Source: Lachnospiraceae bacterium NK4A179 (lineage in GTDB: Bacteria; Bacillota; Clostridia; Lachnospirales; Lachnospiraceae). Taken from it: DNA of 64,000 nucleotides. The translations under genes were made by a program, and so were the position numbers. Location: the NCBI GenBank assembly GCA_000421045.1, contig ATWC01000003.1, positions 62,001-126,000 on the forward strand. The letters run 5' to 3'. Positions 55,699 to 63,394 of this stretch are shown in pieces. Under the pieces are notes generated by a model that had not been told where the DNA came from, searched no databases, and saw only the letters and a program-made list of their open reading frames with translations. How positions within the stretch are numbered: the stretch's first letter is position 1; each line of letters begins with the position of its first letter.

Positions 55699-58390
55699 TA
55701 TAATCATTCTTCCTGTACAGTATCTTATACAGCTTATTTTTTCGACCGTATGGCTTATGACATACAATGCGGGAGTTTCAATAATAGCAGTAAGTGCTGC
55801 GGTGAATCTTCTCTGTCTTCCTTTGTATAAAAGAGCGGATGCGATGCAGGAGGAGGAACGTCTCAGACAGGAGAAGATGAAACCCTGGATCGATCATATA
55901 GGAAAATACTTTTCCGGTGATGAGCGTTTCATGATGAGACAGGTATATTACAGGGAACAGAAGTATTCGCCTCTAAGTCCAATGAAGGGAATGGTTTCGC
56001 TTCTTCTGCAGATACCTTTCCTTATAGCCGCATACCGTTTTCTTTCAACACTTCCCATACTTAACGGAGAATCATTCTGGATATTCAGTGACCTTTCACA
56101 GCCGGACGGACTGCTGCGCATAGGTTCGCTTTCCATTAATGTGCTTCCGGTTCTTATGACAGTTTTTAATCTGCTTTCATCCGTCATCTACACAAAAGGA
56201 CTTTCATTCAGGGAGCGACTTCAGCCTTATGTGATAGCTATAGCTTTCCTGATCTTTCTTTATCCCTGTCCTTCGGGCCTGGTATTTTACTGGACACTCA
56301 ACAATCTTTTTTCACTGCTTAAGAATGTATTCTTAAAAGTTGTGAAAAATCCTGAGAAGGTACTTTCGATCATTTCGGCTTTATGCGGTGCAGCAATTTT
56401 GATCTGGTCCTTAAGCTCGGGTGCTCTCCTTAAGACAGTAGGTGCCAACAGGAAAGAGGCAGATGCCGGACATATAGTGCTCATAATCGCGGTGGTGCTC
56501 ATCACACTCATACCGCTTGCAAAGCTGCTTTTTGGAAAGAAGATAAAACAGCCCGATCTTCCGGATATGGGAAAGGGACTTTGGGTGATATCAGGTATCT
56601 TATCCGCTGCGGTATTCGGAGGCATCATACCTCTGTCTCTGGTGGCATCATCAGCTGTTGAATTTGTTGATTACGGAACAGGCACAATGCCGCTTGATAC
56701 GGTTCTTGTTCAGTTCTGTATAGCACTTGGCATATTTGTTTTCTGGTGGGGAGTTGTATATCTCACAGCAGATGAAAAGGGAAAGAAATATGTGACTATT
56801 GCTGCAGCAGCCATACCGCCCGTGATAGCAGTGGATTTCATGATATTCGGAAAGACTTTCGGAACGCTTTCAACAGATCTGCTTTATTCCGAGATGATCC
56901 ATTACTCTCCTGCAAGACAGCTTTTAAATATCGCAGGCATCGTGATACTTGCCGCAGTTGTTGTTTTCTTTTGCTGCAAACATAAGCGCATACTGTTTCT
57001 GTCCTATGTTGCGCTTTCGCTTGCTGCATTTTCACTCTGTGCTTCTTCTGTTATGAAGGTAAAGAACGATCTTGCTAAGGCAGGACTCGACAGGAGCCTG
57101 ACTGCATCCGCCTCATCTGAAACAGTGGAGCTTAAGGGATTCAGACTTTCCAGAACAGGAAAGAATGTTGTCGTTATCATGTTGGACAGGGCGATAGGAA
57201 GTTTCGTTCCCGATATAATGGAAGAAAGGCCGGAGCTTAAAGAAGGCTTTAAGGATTTTACATGGTATAAGCAGACAATTTCCTTTGGTGCTCATACCAA
57301 TTTCGGTTCGCCCGAGCTTTTCGGAGGATATGAATACACACCGCAGTCAATGAATGAAAGAAGTGACGAAAGACTTGCGGATAAGCATAATGAATCATTG
57401 AAGGTCCTTCCTAAACTGTTTTCCGAAAACGGTTATCACATTACGGTCTGTGACCTGCCTTATGCCGGTTATTCCGAAGTACCTTCAGAGGAGATTTTTA
57501 AGGATATCAATGATACCGATTGCATATTCATAAATGACGGTCAGTGCATATCCTCTCTTTCGGAAGAAGAAAAGAGCGAGATAACAGCCTCTGGCGGCGG
57601 AAGGAACTGGCGTTTCTTCATGTATGAAGTGATGAAGTCGCTTCCCATTTCACTTAATAAGTTTGTTTACAGCAAAGGTAAATACATGTCCGTAACAAAC
57701 ATACCCACGGATTATATAAATAACTATGCGGCAATGAAGAGTCTGCCTGCACTTACAGAGATAAGTGATGATGAAAAAGGCTGTGTACTTCTCATGAACA
57801 ACGAGATGACTCATGAAGTGGTGACATTGCAGCTTCCCGATTATACCTATCGTTCACATGCCTCAAATGATGAATATGCCGGAGGATATCACGGATTGTC
57901 TTCATGGCACACGGAAGTCAGAGCCTTCATGTGTCTGAATGACTGGTTTGATCTGCTCAAAAAAGAAGGCGTATGGGATAACACAAGGATCATTCTTGCT
58001 TCCGATCATGGTTTCGGGGAAGGTGCGATGGTTCTTGATGACGGATATGATGCACAGGCTTTCATGGCTCTTCTTCTTGTGAAGGATTTTGATTCTGATA
58101 ATACAGAAATGACAGAGGATGATGAGTTTATCACTATAGCTGATGTGCCGCATATGGCAGCAGAGGGTGCGGTAAATGCGGCAGTCAATCCGTATACAAA
58201 AAAGCCGCTTGAGGCTGATGAGGCTCAAAAGGCAGATCCAAAGATCACGGGTTCCGAAAATTATGTGATCACGGAAAATAACGGCGATGTTTTTGATACC
58301 GGAAACGACTCCTGGTATAGCGTTCACGGTGATATTTACGATAAGGATTCATGGGAGATACTGGGTCCCGACAATGCCGCGTCAAATTGA
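55679..58390 (+). CDS. YidC/Oxa1-like domain fused to sulfatase/LtaS-like phosphotransferase domain
   Basis: 903 residues from the ATG at 55679 (AAGGA site). Residues 1-220 follow the YidC/Oxa1 plan: AGVSIIAVSAAVNLLCLPLY (helix 2), a charged hairpin (MQEEERLRQEKM), YSPLSPMKGMVSLLLQIPF, a loop with FWIFSDLSQPDGL, INVLPVLMTVFNLLSSVIYT, and SGLVFYWTLNNLFSLLKN. The groove arginine of known YidC proteins aligns with Asn43. Residues 230-460 carry about seven more helices. From 495 an alkaline-phosphatase-superfamily domain faces outward: VVVIMLDRA (Asp503), AHTNFGSPELFGG (possible nucleophile Thr540), MNNEMTHEV (His712) and ASDHGFGEG (Asp776-His777). LtaS uses Glu, Thr, Asp and His in this order. 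A phosphoglycerol- or phosphoethanolamine-like transferase on a translocase scaffold is my inference. No canonical YidC role is shown. Confidence 0.8.
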   Translation: MGSVLYNIIILPVQYLIQLIFSTVWLMTYNAGVSIIAVSAAVNLLCLPLYKRADAMQEEERLRQEKMKPWIDHIGKYFSGDERFMMRQVYYREQKYSPLSPMKGMVSLLLQIPFLIAAYRFLSTLPILNGESFWIFSDLSQPDGLLRIGSLSINVLPVLMTVFNLLSSVIYTKGLSFRERLQPYVIAIAFLIFLYPCPSGLVFYWTLNNLFSLLKNVFLKVVKNPEKVLSIISALCGAAILIWSLSSGALLKTVGANRKEADAGHIVLIIAVVLITLIPLAKLLFGKKIKQPDLPDMGKGLWVISGILSAAVFGGIIPLSLVASSAVEFVDYGTGTMPLDTVLVQFCIALGIFVFWWGVVYLTADEKGKKYVTIAAAAIPPVIAVDFMIFGKTFGTLSTDLLYSEMIHYSPARQLLNIAGIVILAAVVVFFCCKHKRILFLSYVALSLAAFSLCASSVMKVKNDLAKAGLDRSLTASASSETVELKGFRLSRTGKNVVVIMLDRAIGSFVPDIMEERPELKEGFKDFTWYKQTISFGAHTNFGSPELFGGYEYTPQSMNERSDERLADKHNESLKVLPKLFSENGYHITVCDLPYAGYSEVPSEEIFKDINDTDCIFINDGQCISSLSEEEKSEITASGGGRNWRFFMYEVMKSLPISLNKFVYSKGKYMSVTNIPTDYINNYAAMKSLPALTEISDDEKGCVLLMNNEMTHEVVTLQLPDYTYRSHASNDEYAGGYHGLSSWHTEVRAFMCLNDWFDLLKKEGVWDNTRIILASDHGFGEGAMVLDDGYDAQAFMALLLVKDFDSDNTEMTEDDEFITIADVPHMAAEGAVNAAVNPYTKKPLEADEAQKADPKITGSENYVITENNGDVFDTGNDSWYSVHGDIYDKDSWEILGPDNAASN

Positions 58391-58415
58391 AGTATGTCTG
58401 AAATTGCTGTATCAT
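58387..58415 (+). promoter_or_regulatory. promoter for hprK
   Basis: TTGAAG (58387-58392) overlaps the fusion gene's stop, followed by a 17-base spacer and TATCAT (58410-58415). The leader to the ATG at 58450 is about 30 bases and includes GCAGGAGG. Confidence 0.5.
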
Positions 58416-58449
58416 TAAGAAGATATTTTTAAATGCAGGAGGTTTATAA

Positions 58450-59394
58450 ATGGCTAGTATTAGTCTGCAGCGTCTTATAGATAAATTCAAGATGAAAAAC
58501 CTTACAGGAGAGATCAATATCGATAAGATAAAGATCACCCAGCCTGATATAAACCGTCCGGCTATCCAGATGACGGGTTATTTCGAGCATTATGATTCAA
58601 CACGTCTGCAGATTGTAGGTTTCGTTGAGCATACATATATGCAGTCTCTTTCTGTTGAGCAGAAGACCAAAATTTACAACGAGATACTCAATCATCCGAC
58701 ACCTGCATTTGTTTTTTGCAGAGAACTTGAGCCGGATCCGCTCTTTCTTGAAACAGCGATCAAATACGGCATTCCTGTACTCAGCACATCAAAGGCAACA
58801 TCGGCATTCATGGCCGAGGTCATCAGATGGCTTAATGCAAAGCTTGCTCCCTGCATTCAGGTCCATGGAGTTCTTGTGGATATATACGGTGAAGGCGTGC
58901 TTATCACAGGCGAGAGCGGTATCGGTAAGAGTGAAGCCGCTATAGAGCTTATCAAGCGAGGTCACAGGCTTGTAAGTGACGATGCCGTTCTTATCAGAAA
59001 GGTTTCCGAGGATACGCTGATAGGCAGCGCACCCGAAGTTACTAAGCACCTGATTGAGATCAGGGGTATAGGCATAGTGGATGTGAAGCAGATGTTCGGT
59101 GTATCGAGCGTAAAGGATGACCAGCAGATAGACCTTGTCATCAAGTTAAAGGACTGGTCAAAGGATCAGGAATATGACAGGATGGGTCTTGAAGAGGAGT
59201 ACACCGAGTATCTTGGCAACAAGGTCGTAAGTCATACGATCCCTATAAGACCGGGACGTAACCTTGCGGTAATATGCGAATCGGCAGCCGTTAATCACAG
59301 ACAGAAAAAGATGGGTTATAATGCCGTGGAAGAACTTTATAAGAGACTTCAGGCTTCAATGGCCGTAAAAGAAGAAGAAAACGAGGAGGACTGA
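58450..59394 (+). CDS. hprK: HPr kinase/phosphorylase
   Basis: 314 residues. It phosphorylates HPr on serine 46 and removes the phosphate, setting carbon catabolite repression in Firmicutes. The N-terminal domain (residues 1-130) is followed by the kinase core: P-loop GESGIGKSEAAIEL, LVSDDAVLI, the HprK signature LIEIRGIGIVDVKQMFG, and LVIKLKDW. The length is normal. The ATG follows an AGGAGG site. It begins the run hprK, glcK, murB, acyltransferase, whiA, with short or overlapping spacing to the next two genes. Confidence 0.96.
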   Translation: MASISLQRLIDKFKMKNLTGEINIDKIKITQPDINRPAIQMTGYFEHYDSTRLQIVGFVEHTYMQSLSVEQKTKIYNEILNHPTPAFVFCRELEPDPLFLETAIKYGIPVLSTSKATSAFMAEVIRWLNAKLAPCIQVHGVLVDIYGEGVLITGESGIGKSEAAIELIKRGHRLVSDDAVLIRKVSEDTLIGSAPEVTKHLIEIRGIGIVDVKQMFGVSSVKDDQQIDLVIKLKDWSKDQEYDRMGLEEEYTEYLGNKVVSHTIPIRPGRNLAVICESAAVNHRQKKMGYNAVEELYKRLQASMAVKEEENEED

Positions 59395-59401
59395 CAGCTA
59401 T

Positions 59402-60340
59402 ATGGGCAAGTATGTGTTTGGGGTAGATCTTGGCGGTACAACAGTAAAGATGGGTCTGTTTGATACCGATGGAAATGTACAGGACAAGTGGGAGATCCCC
59501 ACAAGAAAACAGGATGCGGGAAAACTTATCCTTCCTGATATCGCTGAAGCCATTAAGAATAAGATGGCTGAGAAAAATATAGAAGCTTCAGATGTGACCG
59601 GTGTGGGCATCGGAGTGCCCGGTCCCGTTGACGGAGCCGGAATGATATATAAGGCACCGAATCTTGGCTGGGGTGTATTTTCCATAAAGGATACCTTAAG
59701 CGAGCTTCTTGGTGGAATGATCGTTGAAGCCGGAAATGATGCAAATGTTGCAGCTCTCGGTGAGATGTGGCGCGGCGGCGGAAAGGGCTACAGCAGCCTT
59801 GTAATGGTAACCCTCGGTACAGGCGTGGGCGGCGGCATAATAATAAACGGAAAGATCCTTACAGGATCGACCGGTGCAACAGGTGAAATAGGACATATCC
59901 ATATAGTTGACGGTGAGCCTGAAACCTGCGGTTGCGGAAAGCATGGCTGCCTCGAGATGTATGCATCTGCTACAGGAATTGCGCGTCTTGCAAACAGAAG
60001 ACTTGCAAAAGATGATGCACCCACTGTTTTAAGGAATGGTGATATCTCTGCAAAATCTGTATTTGATGCGGTAAAGAACGGAGATAAGGTGGCTATAGAG
60101 ATTGCCGAACAGTTCGGTGATTATCTTGCAAAGGGACTTGCTTCGGTTGCCGCAGCAGTCAATCCCGAAGCTTTTGTAATAGGCGGAGGAGTTTCAAAGG
60201 CAGGTCCTGTGCTGTTTGATTATATAGTTAAGTATTATAGGGAATATGTATTCCACGGAAGCGCTGATGCAAAATTCACGCTTGCTGAACTTGGAAATGA
60301 TGCAGGCATCTATGGTGCTGCAAAACTGGTGCTTTCTTGA
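59402..60340 (+). CDS. glcK: ROK-family glucokinase
   Basis: 312 residues. It phosphorylates glucose with ATP. The N-terminal phosphate loop is FGVDLGGTTVKMGLFD. GIGVPGPVDGAG and LVMVTLGTGVGGGIIINGKI follow. The ROK zinc signature is GHIHIVDGEPETCGCGKHGCLE (Cys-x-Cys-x4-Cys plus His). SVAAAVNPEAFVIGGGVSKAG ends the ATP site. Co-localisation with hprK supports a role in sugar phosphorylation and repression. Its stop codon overlaps the murB TTG start. The ATG lies 7 bases after the hprK stop. Confidence 0.93.
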   Translation: MGKYVFGVDLGGTTVKMGLFDTDGNVQDKWEIPTRKQDAGKLILPDIAEAIKNKMAEKNIEASDVTGVGIGVPGPVDGAGMIYKAPNLGWGVFSIKDTLSELLGGMIVEAGNDANVAALGEMWRGGGKGYSSLVMVTLGTGVGGGIIINGKILTGSTGATGEIGHIHIVDGEPETCGCGKHGCLEMYASATGIARLANRRLAKDDAPTVLRNGDISAKSVFDAVKNGDKVAIEIAEQFGDYLAKGLASVAAAVNPEAFVIGGGVSKAGPVLFDYIVKYYREYVFHGSADAKFTLAELGNDAGIYGAAKLVLS

Positions 60341-61260
60341 ATAAGCTCGAAGAAGAATTAAACAGACTTGCGGGCAGTGAAAATGTTCGCGTGAATGAGC
60401 CTATGGCTTCGCACTGTACTTTTCGTGCAGGCGGGCCGGCGGCTTATTTTGTGACTGCAGATACAAGGGATGCGCTTACGGCTCTCGTCAGGTTTCTTGA
60501 ATCCTCAGGAGAAAAGTATTTTATCCTCGGAAACGGAAGCAATATACTTGTTTCCGATAAAGGCTATGACGGTGTTATGATAAGACTCGGAAAGGCCTTT
60601 GAGGATATTTCGCGTGACGGGGGCAGGTTGATCGCAGGCAGCGCAGCGCCTCTTGTAAGGGTTTCTGTATATGCCTCCGATTGCGGTCTGTCCGGGCTTG
60701 AGTTTGCATCAGGTATACCGGGAACCATAGGCGGAGCTGTTTATATGAACGCAGGGGCCTATGGAGGCGAGATAAAGCAGATCCTTGAATATGCTGATAT
60801 ACTTTACCATAAAGACGGTCATTCCTTTGTGCAGAGAAAAAGCGCTGAGGAGCTGGATCTTTCCTATCGCCACAGTTCTTTAAAAGAATATGCGGGAACG
60901 GTGCTTGAGGCATCATTTGTTCTTAAGGAAGATGACAAGGCTCTTATAAAGCAGAGGATGGATGAACTGAAGATAAAGAGGCAGGAAAAGCAGCCTCTTG
61001 AATACGGCAGTGCGGGCAGCACCTTCAAGCGTCCCGAAGGGTATTTTGCAGGAAAGCTCATAGAAGATTCAGGTTTAAGAGGTGCTTCATGCGGAGATGC
61101 ATGTGTTTCCGAAAAACACTGCGGATTTATAGTCAATAAGGGAAAGGCTTCCGCATCCGAAATATACAGACTTATGTGCGAAGTGCAGGAAAAAGTCAGA
61201 GCGGATCATGGTGTCAGTCTTGAACCCGAGGTAATACTCCTCGGTAATTTCGCTGACTGA
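60337..61260 (+). CDS. murB: UDP-N-acetylenolpyruvoylglucosamine reductase
   Basis: 307 residues. A flavoenzyme that makes UDP-MurNAc from enolpyruvyl-UDP-GlcNAc using NADPH. FAD-binding motifs include FILGNGSNILVSDKG and LEFASGIPGTIGGAVYMNAGAYGGE. The C-terminal substrate domain has YRHSSLKE, GSAGSTFKRPEG (catalytic serine), GKLIEDSGLRGASCGDA and LEPEVILLG (catalytic glutamate). The start is a TTG (TTGAATAAG), which shares bases with the upstream TGA stop, so translation is coupled. rapZ usually follows murB in relatives but does not here. Confidence 0.95.
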   Translation: MNKLEEELNRLAGSENVRVNEPMASHCTFRAGGPAAYFVTADTRDALTALVRFLESSGEKYFILGNGSNILVSDKGYDGVMIRLGKAFEDISRDGGRLIAGSAAPLVRVSVYASDCGLSGLEFASGIPGTIGGAVYMNAGAYGGEIKQILEYADILYHKDGHSFVQRKSAEELDLSYRHSSLKEYAGTVLEASFVLKEDDKALIKQRMDELKIKRQEKQPLEYGSAGSTFKRPEGYFAGKLIEDSGLRGASCGDACVSEKHCGFIVNKGKASASEIYRLMCEVQEKVRADHGVSLEPEVILLGNFAD

Positions 61261-61287
61261 TGACATAAGGAACAAGAACAGATACAG

Positions 61288-62523
61288 ATGAGTGACGATA
61301 AAAAAGGAAAAATAATAATACATGTGGGTGATACATCCAACGTAGAGATCCAGACTGTAGAGTCAGGTCTTGAGGATGATGATATTCAGGTGGAGTATCA
61401 GGAAGCATATCAGGAAGAAGAGATCGAAGTTCCTGTAAAGAAAAAGAAGCGCAAGCATGAGAAAAGGGAAGTATATTTCGATATCCTGAGGATACTTGCC
61501 ATATTTATGGTTCTTTATACACAGACAGACAGTTATCAGTTGTTTGCGGAATGTGTTGCGGGAAGCTTCGGATATATTTTCTTTATGATGCTTTCGGTTG
61601 CGGCATACTGCGGACCGTTTATATTCTTCATGATATCGGGAGCACTTCTTCTGGATAAGGAGGAGACTCTTTCGCAGGTATTTAAAAAACGCATATTACG
61701 TATGCTATGTGTGCTTGTGATCATAACGGTCATGTATTATTTTTCGGATATACTGGCCGGCAAGGACAAACTGGATATCCGTACCTTCTTTGGAGATCTG
61801 TATGCCAAGGAAAGGATCCCGGCACTCTGGTTCCTTTATACATATCTGGGTTTTCTTATCTGTCTGCCGTTCTTAAGAGCAATGGCAAAGAATATGACGG
61901 TAAAGGAATTCCTTTACATGACAATAATCGTATTTGTCATAAGCTTTGTATTTCCCGAGTTTGAGGATAAGATCTTCTACGGCAGATATATTTTCAATAC
62001 AAACTTTTCTCTCGGGTGGCTGACCACATCGATAATCATCTATCCCATAGCGGGTTATTTCCTTCACAAGCGGCTGTCGACAGATATGCTGACAAAGCTG
62101 CTTCCCGTAGTATGGGGTGTAAATCTCGTGGTTATGGGAATAATCGTATACAATACCAAATACTATACGACCTATACTGAAAGTGTAAGATTATACACAG
62201 GTTATTTTTCATGGGGCTGCTTAAGCAATGCTTTTGCAATGTTCATGACAGCCAAGGTATTATTCTCGGGGAAGAAATTCGGACGCATTCCGGAGAAAGT
62301 GATCAGATCGGTTTCAGGCTGTGTTATGGGAGTATATCTTTTTCACCCCGCTGTCTTGGATCGTATCAAGTTCTTTGACAATATCGAGGCAAAGATATTC
62401 GGAGAGGTAACAGGTCCGATGAGGATATTCCCCTGTTTCTTATGGATAGGTGTCGTATTTACAGTCTGTCTGGTGCCTACATGGATCATCAGGCGTCTGC
62501 CATTTGCAAAGAAGATACTCTGA
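61288..62523 (+). CDS. acyltransferase-3-like membrane protein lacking the usual histidine
   Basis: 411 residues. A cytoplasmic N-terminus of about 60 residues (charged, ending KKKKRKHEKR) leads to about ten helices. The family start is recognisable as VYFDILRILAIFMVLYTQTD, but where acyltransferase-3 proteins have a histidine ('NHTG'-like) there is Gln79. A second landmark, CGPFIFFMISGALLL, matches the usual 'P.FfmiSGyll'. C-terminal CVMGVYLFHPAVLDRI is also typical. It may be catalytically altered or use another residue. Its gene sits between murB and whiA, where rapZ would be expected. Its stop is 1 base from the whiA start. Confidence 0.8.
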   Translation: MSDDKKGKIIIHVGDTSNVEIQTVESGLEDDDIQVEYQEAYQEEEIEVPVKKKKRKHEKREVYFDILRILAIFMVLYTQTDSYQLFAECVAGSFGYIFFMMLSVAAYCGPFIFFMISGALLLDKEETLSQVFKKRILRMLCVLVIITVMYYFSDILAGKDKLDIRTFFGDLYAKERIPALWFLYTYLGFLICLPFLRAMAKNMTVKEFLYMTIIVFVISFVFPEFEDKIFYGRYIFNTNFSLGWLTTSIIIYPIAGYFLHKRLSTDMLTKLLPVVWGVNLVVMGIIVYNTKYYTTYTESVRLYTGYFSWGCLSNAFAMFMTAKVLFSGKKFGRIPEKVIRSVSGCVMGVYLFHPAVLDRIKFFDNIEAKIFGEVTGPMRIFPCFLWIGVVFTVCLVPTWIIRRLPFAKKIL

Positions 62524-62524
62524 T

Positions 62525-63394
62525 ATGTCATTTACCGGTGATATCAAAAAAGAAATACTGGGTCATGAAAATGCGGCAAGGCACTGCCTCCTGGCAGAGA
62601 CGGCCGCATATCTTTCGTGTTTGGGAAATCTGGATGACGGTAAACTTTCTATCGTGCCTGAAAATGATCAGGTTTCGGAAAGGATAGCATCACTGTTTTT
62701 TAAACTGTACGGGGTAAAGAGCTTTGAGATAACGGATGAAACAAAGCGTCTTGAAATACTTCATTCTGTCAAAATGACTGAGGGTATAGGTGATACGGTA
62801 TCAGCGGTGCTCCTTAAGATGAGCTGCTGCAGAAGGGCAGCGCTTACCGCATGGTTTATGTGCATGGGATCGATAAGCGATCCAAAGAAGAATTACCACT
62901 GCGAATTTGCCTGCAGGAGTGAGGCTCAGGCACAGCAGATAATAGAATTGCTTTCGGACTTTGATGTGAGCGCTCACAGCATGATCAGGAAAGGAAGAAG
63001 CGTTGTTTACATCAAGGAGAGCGAGAGCATAGCAGAGCTTTTAAATATCGTAGGTGCACATGTAGCACTGATGGATCTTGAGAATCTGCGCATAGAGAAG
63101 GAACTGCGAAACGATGTGAACCGTGCCGTCAACTGCGATACAGCCAATGCCAGAAAGCTTGCCGATGCCTCGTCAAGACAGATCGAAGATATAAGGCTTT
63201 TAATGGATAACGGAGCATTTGCATCCCTTCCCGACGGACTTAAGGAGATAGCATCCGTAAGGCTTGAGAATCCTTATGTTTCGCTTGAAGAACTGGGAAA
63301 GCTCTTAGATCAGCCGATAGGCAAATCCGGGGTTAACCACAGATTAAGAAAGCTGTCCGAGGCTGCCGATAAGCTCAGAAAAGGGGACTCATAA
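62525..63394 (+). CDS. whiA: DNA-binding protein WhiA
   Basis: 289 residues from the ATG at 62525, which overlaps the acyltransferase stop region; the longer frame from 62450 crosses that gene. The N-terminal homing-endonuclease-like (LAGLIDADG) domain has MSFTGDIKKEI, LLAETAAYLSCLG and AALTAWFMCMGSISDPKKNYHCEFACRS. The C-terminal helix-turn-helix contains ASVRLENPYVSLEELGKLLD and GKSGVNHRLRKLSEAA, the most conserved part. In Firmicutes WhiA affects cell division and, in the hprK-murB-rapZ neighbourhood, may link sugar status to growth. The stop overlaps the convergent TraX-like gene by 6 bases. Confidence 0.94.
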   Translation: MSFTGDIKKEILGHENAARHCLLAETAAYLSCLGNLDDGKLSIVPENDQVSERIASLFFKLYGVKSFEITDETKRLEILHSVKMTEGIGDTVSAVLLKMSCCRRAALTAWFMCMGSISDPKKNYHCEFACRSEAQAQQIIELLSDFDVSAHSMIRKGRSVVYIKESESIAELLNIVGAHVALMDLENLRIEKELRNDVNRAVNCDTANARKLADASSRQIEDIRLLMDNGAFASLPDGLKEIASVRLENPYVSLEELGKLLDQPIGKSGVNHRLRKLSEAADKLRKGDS

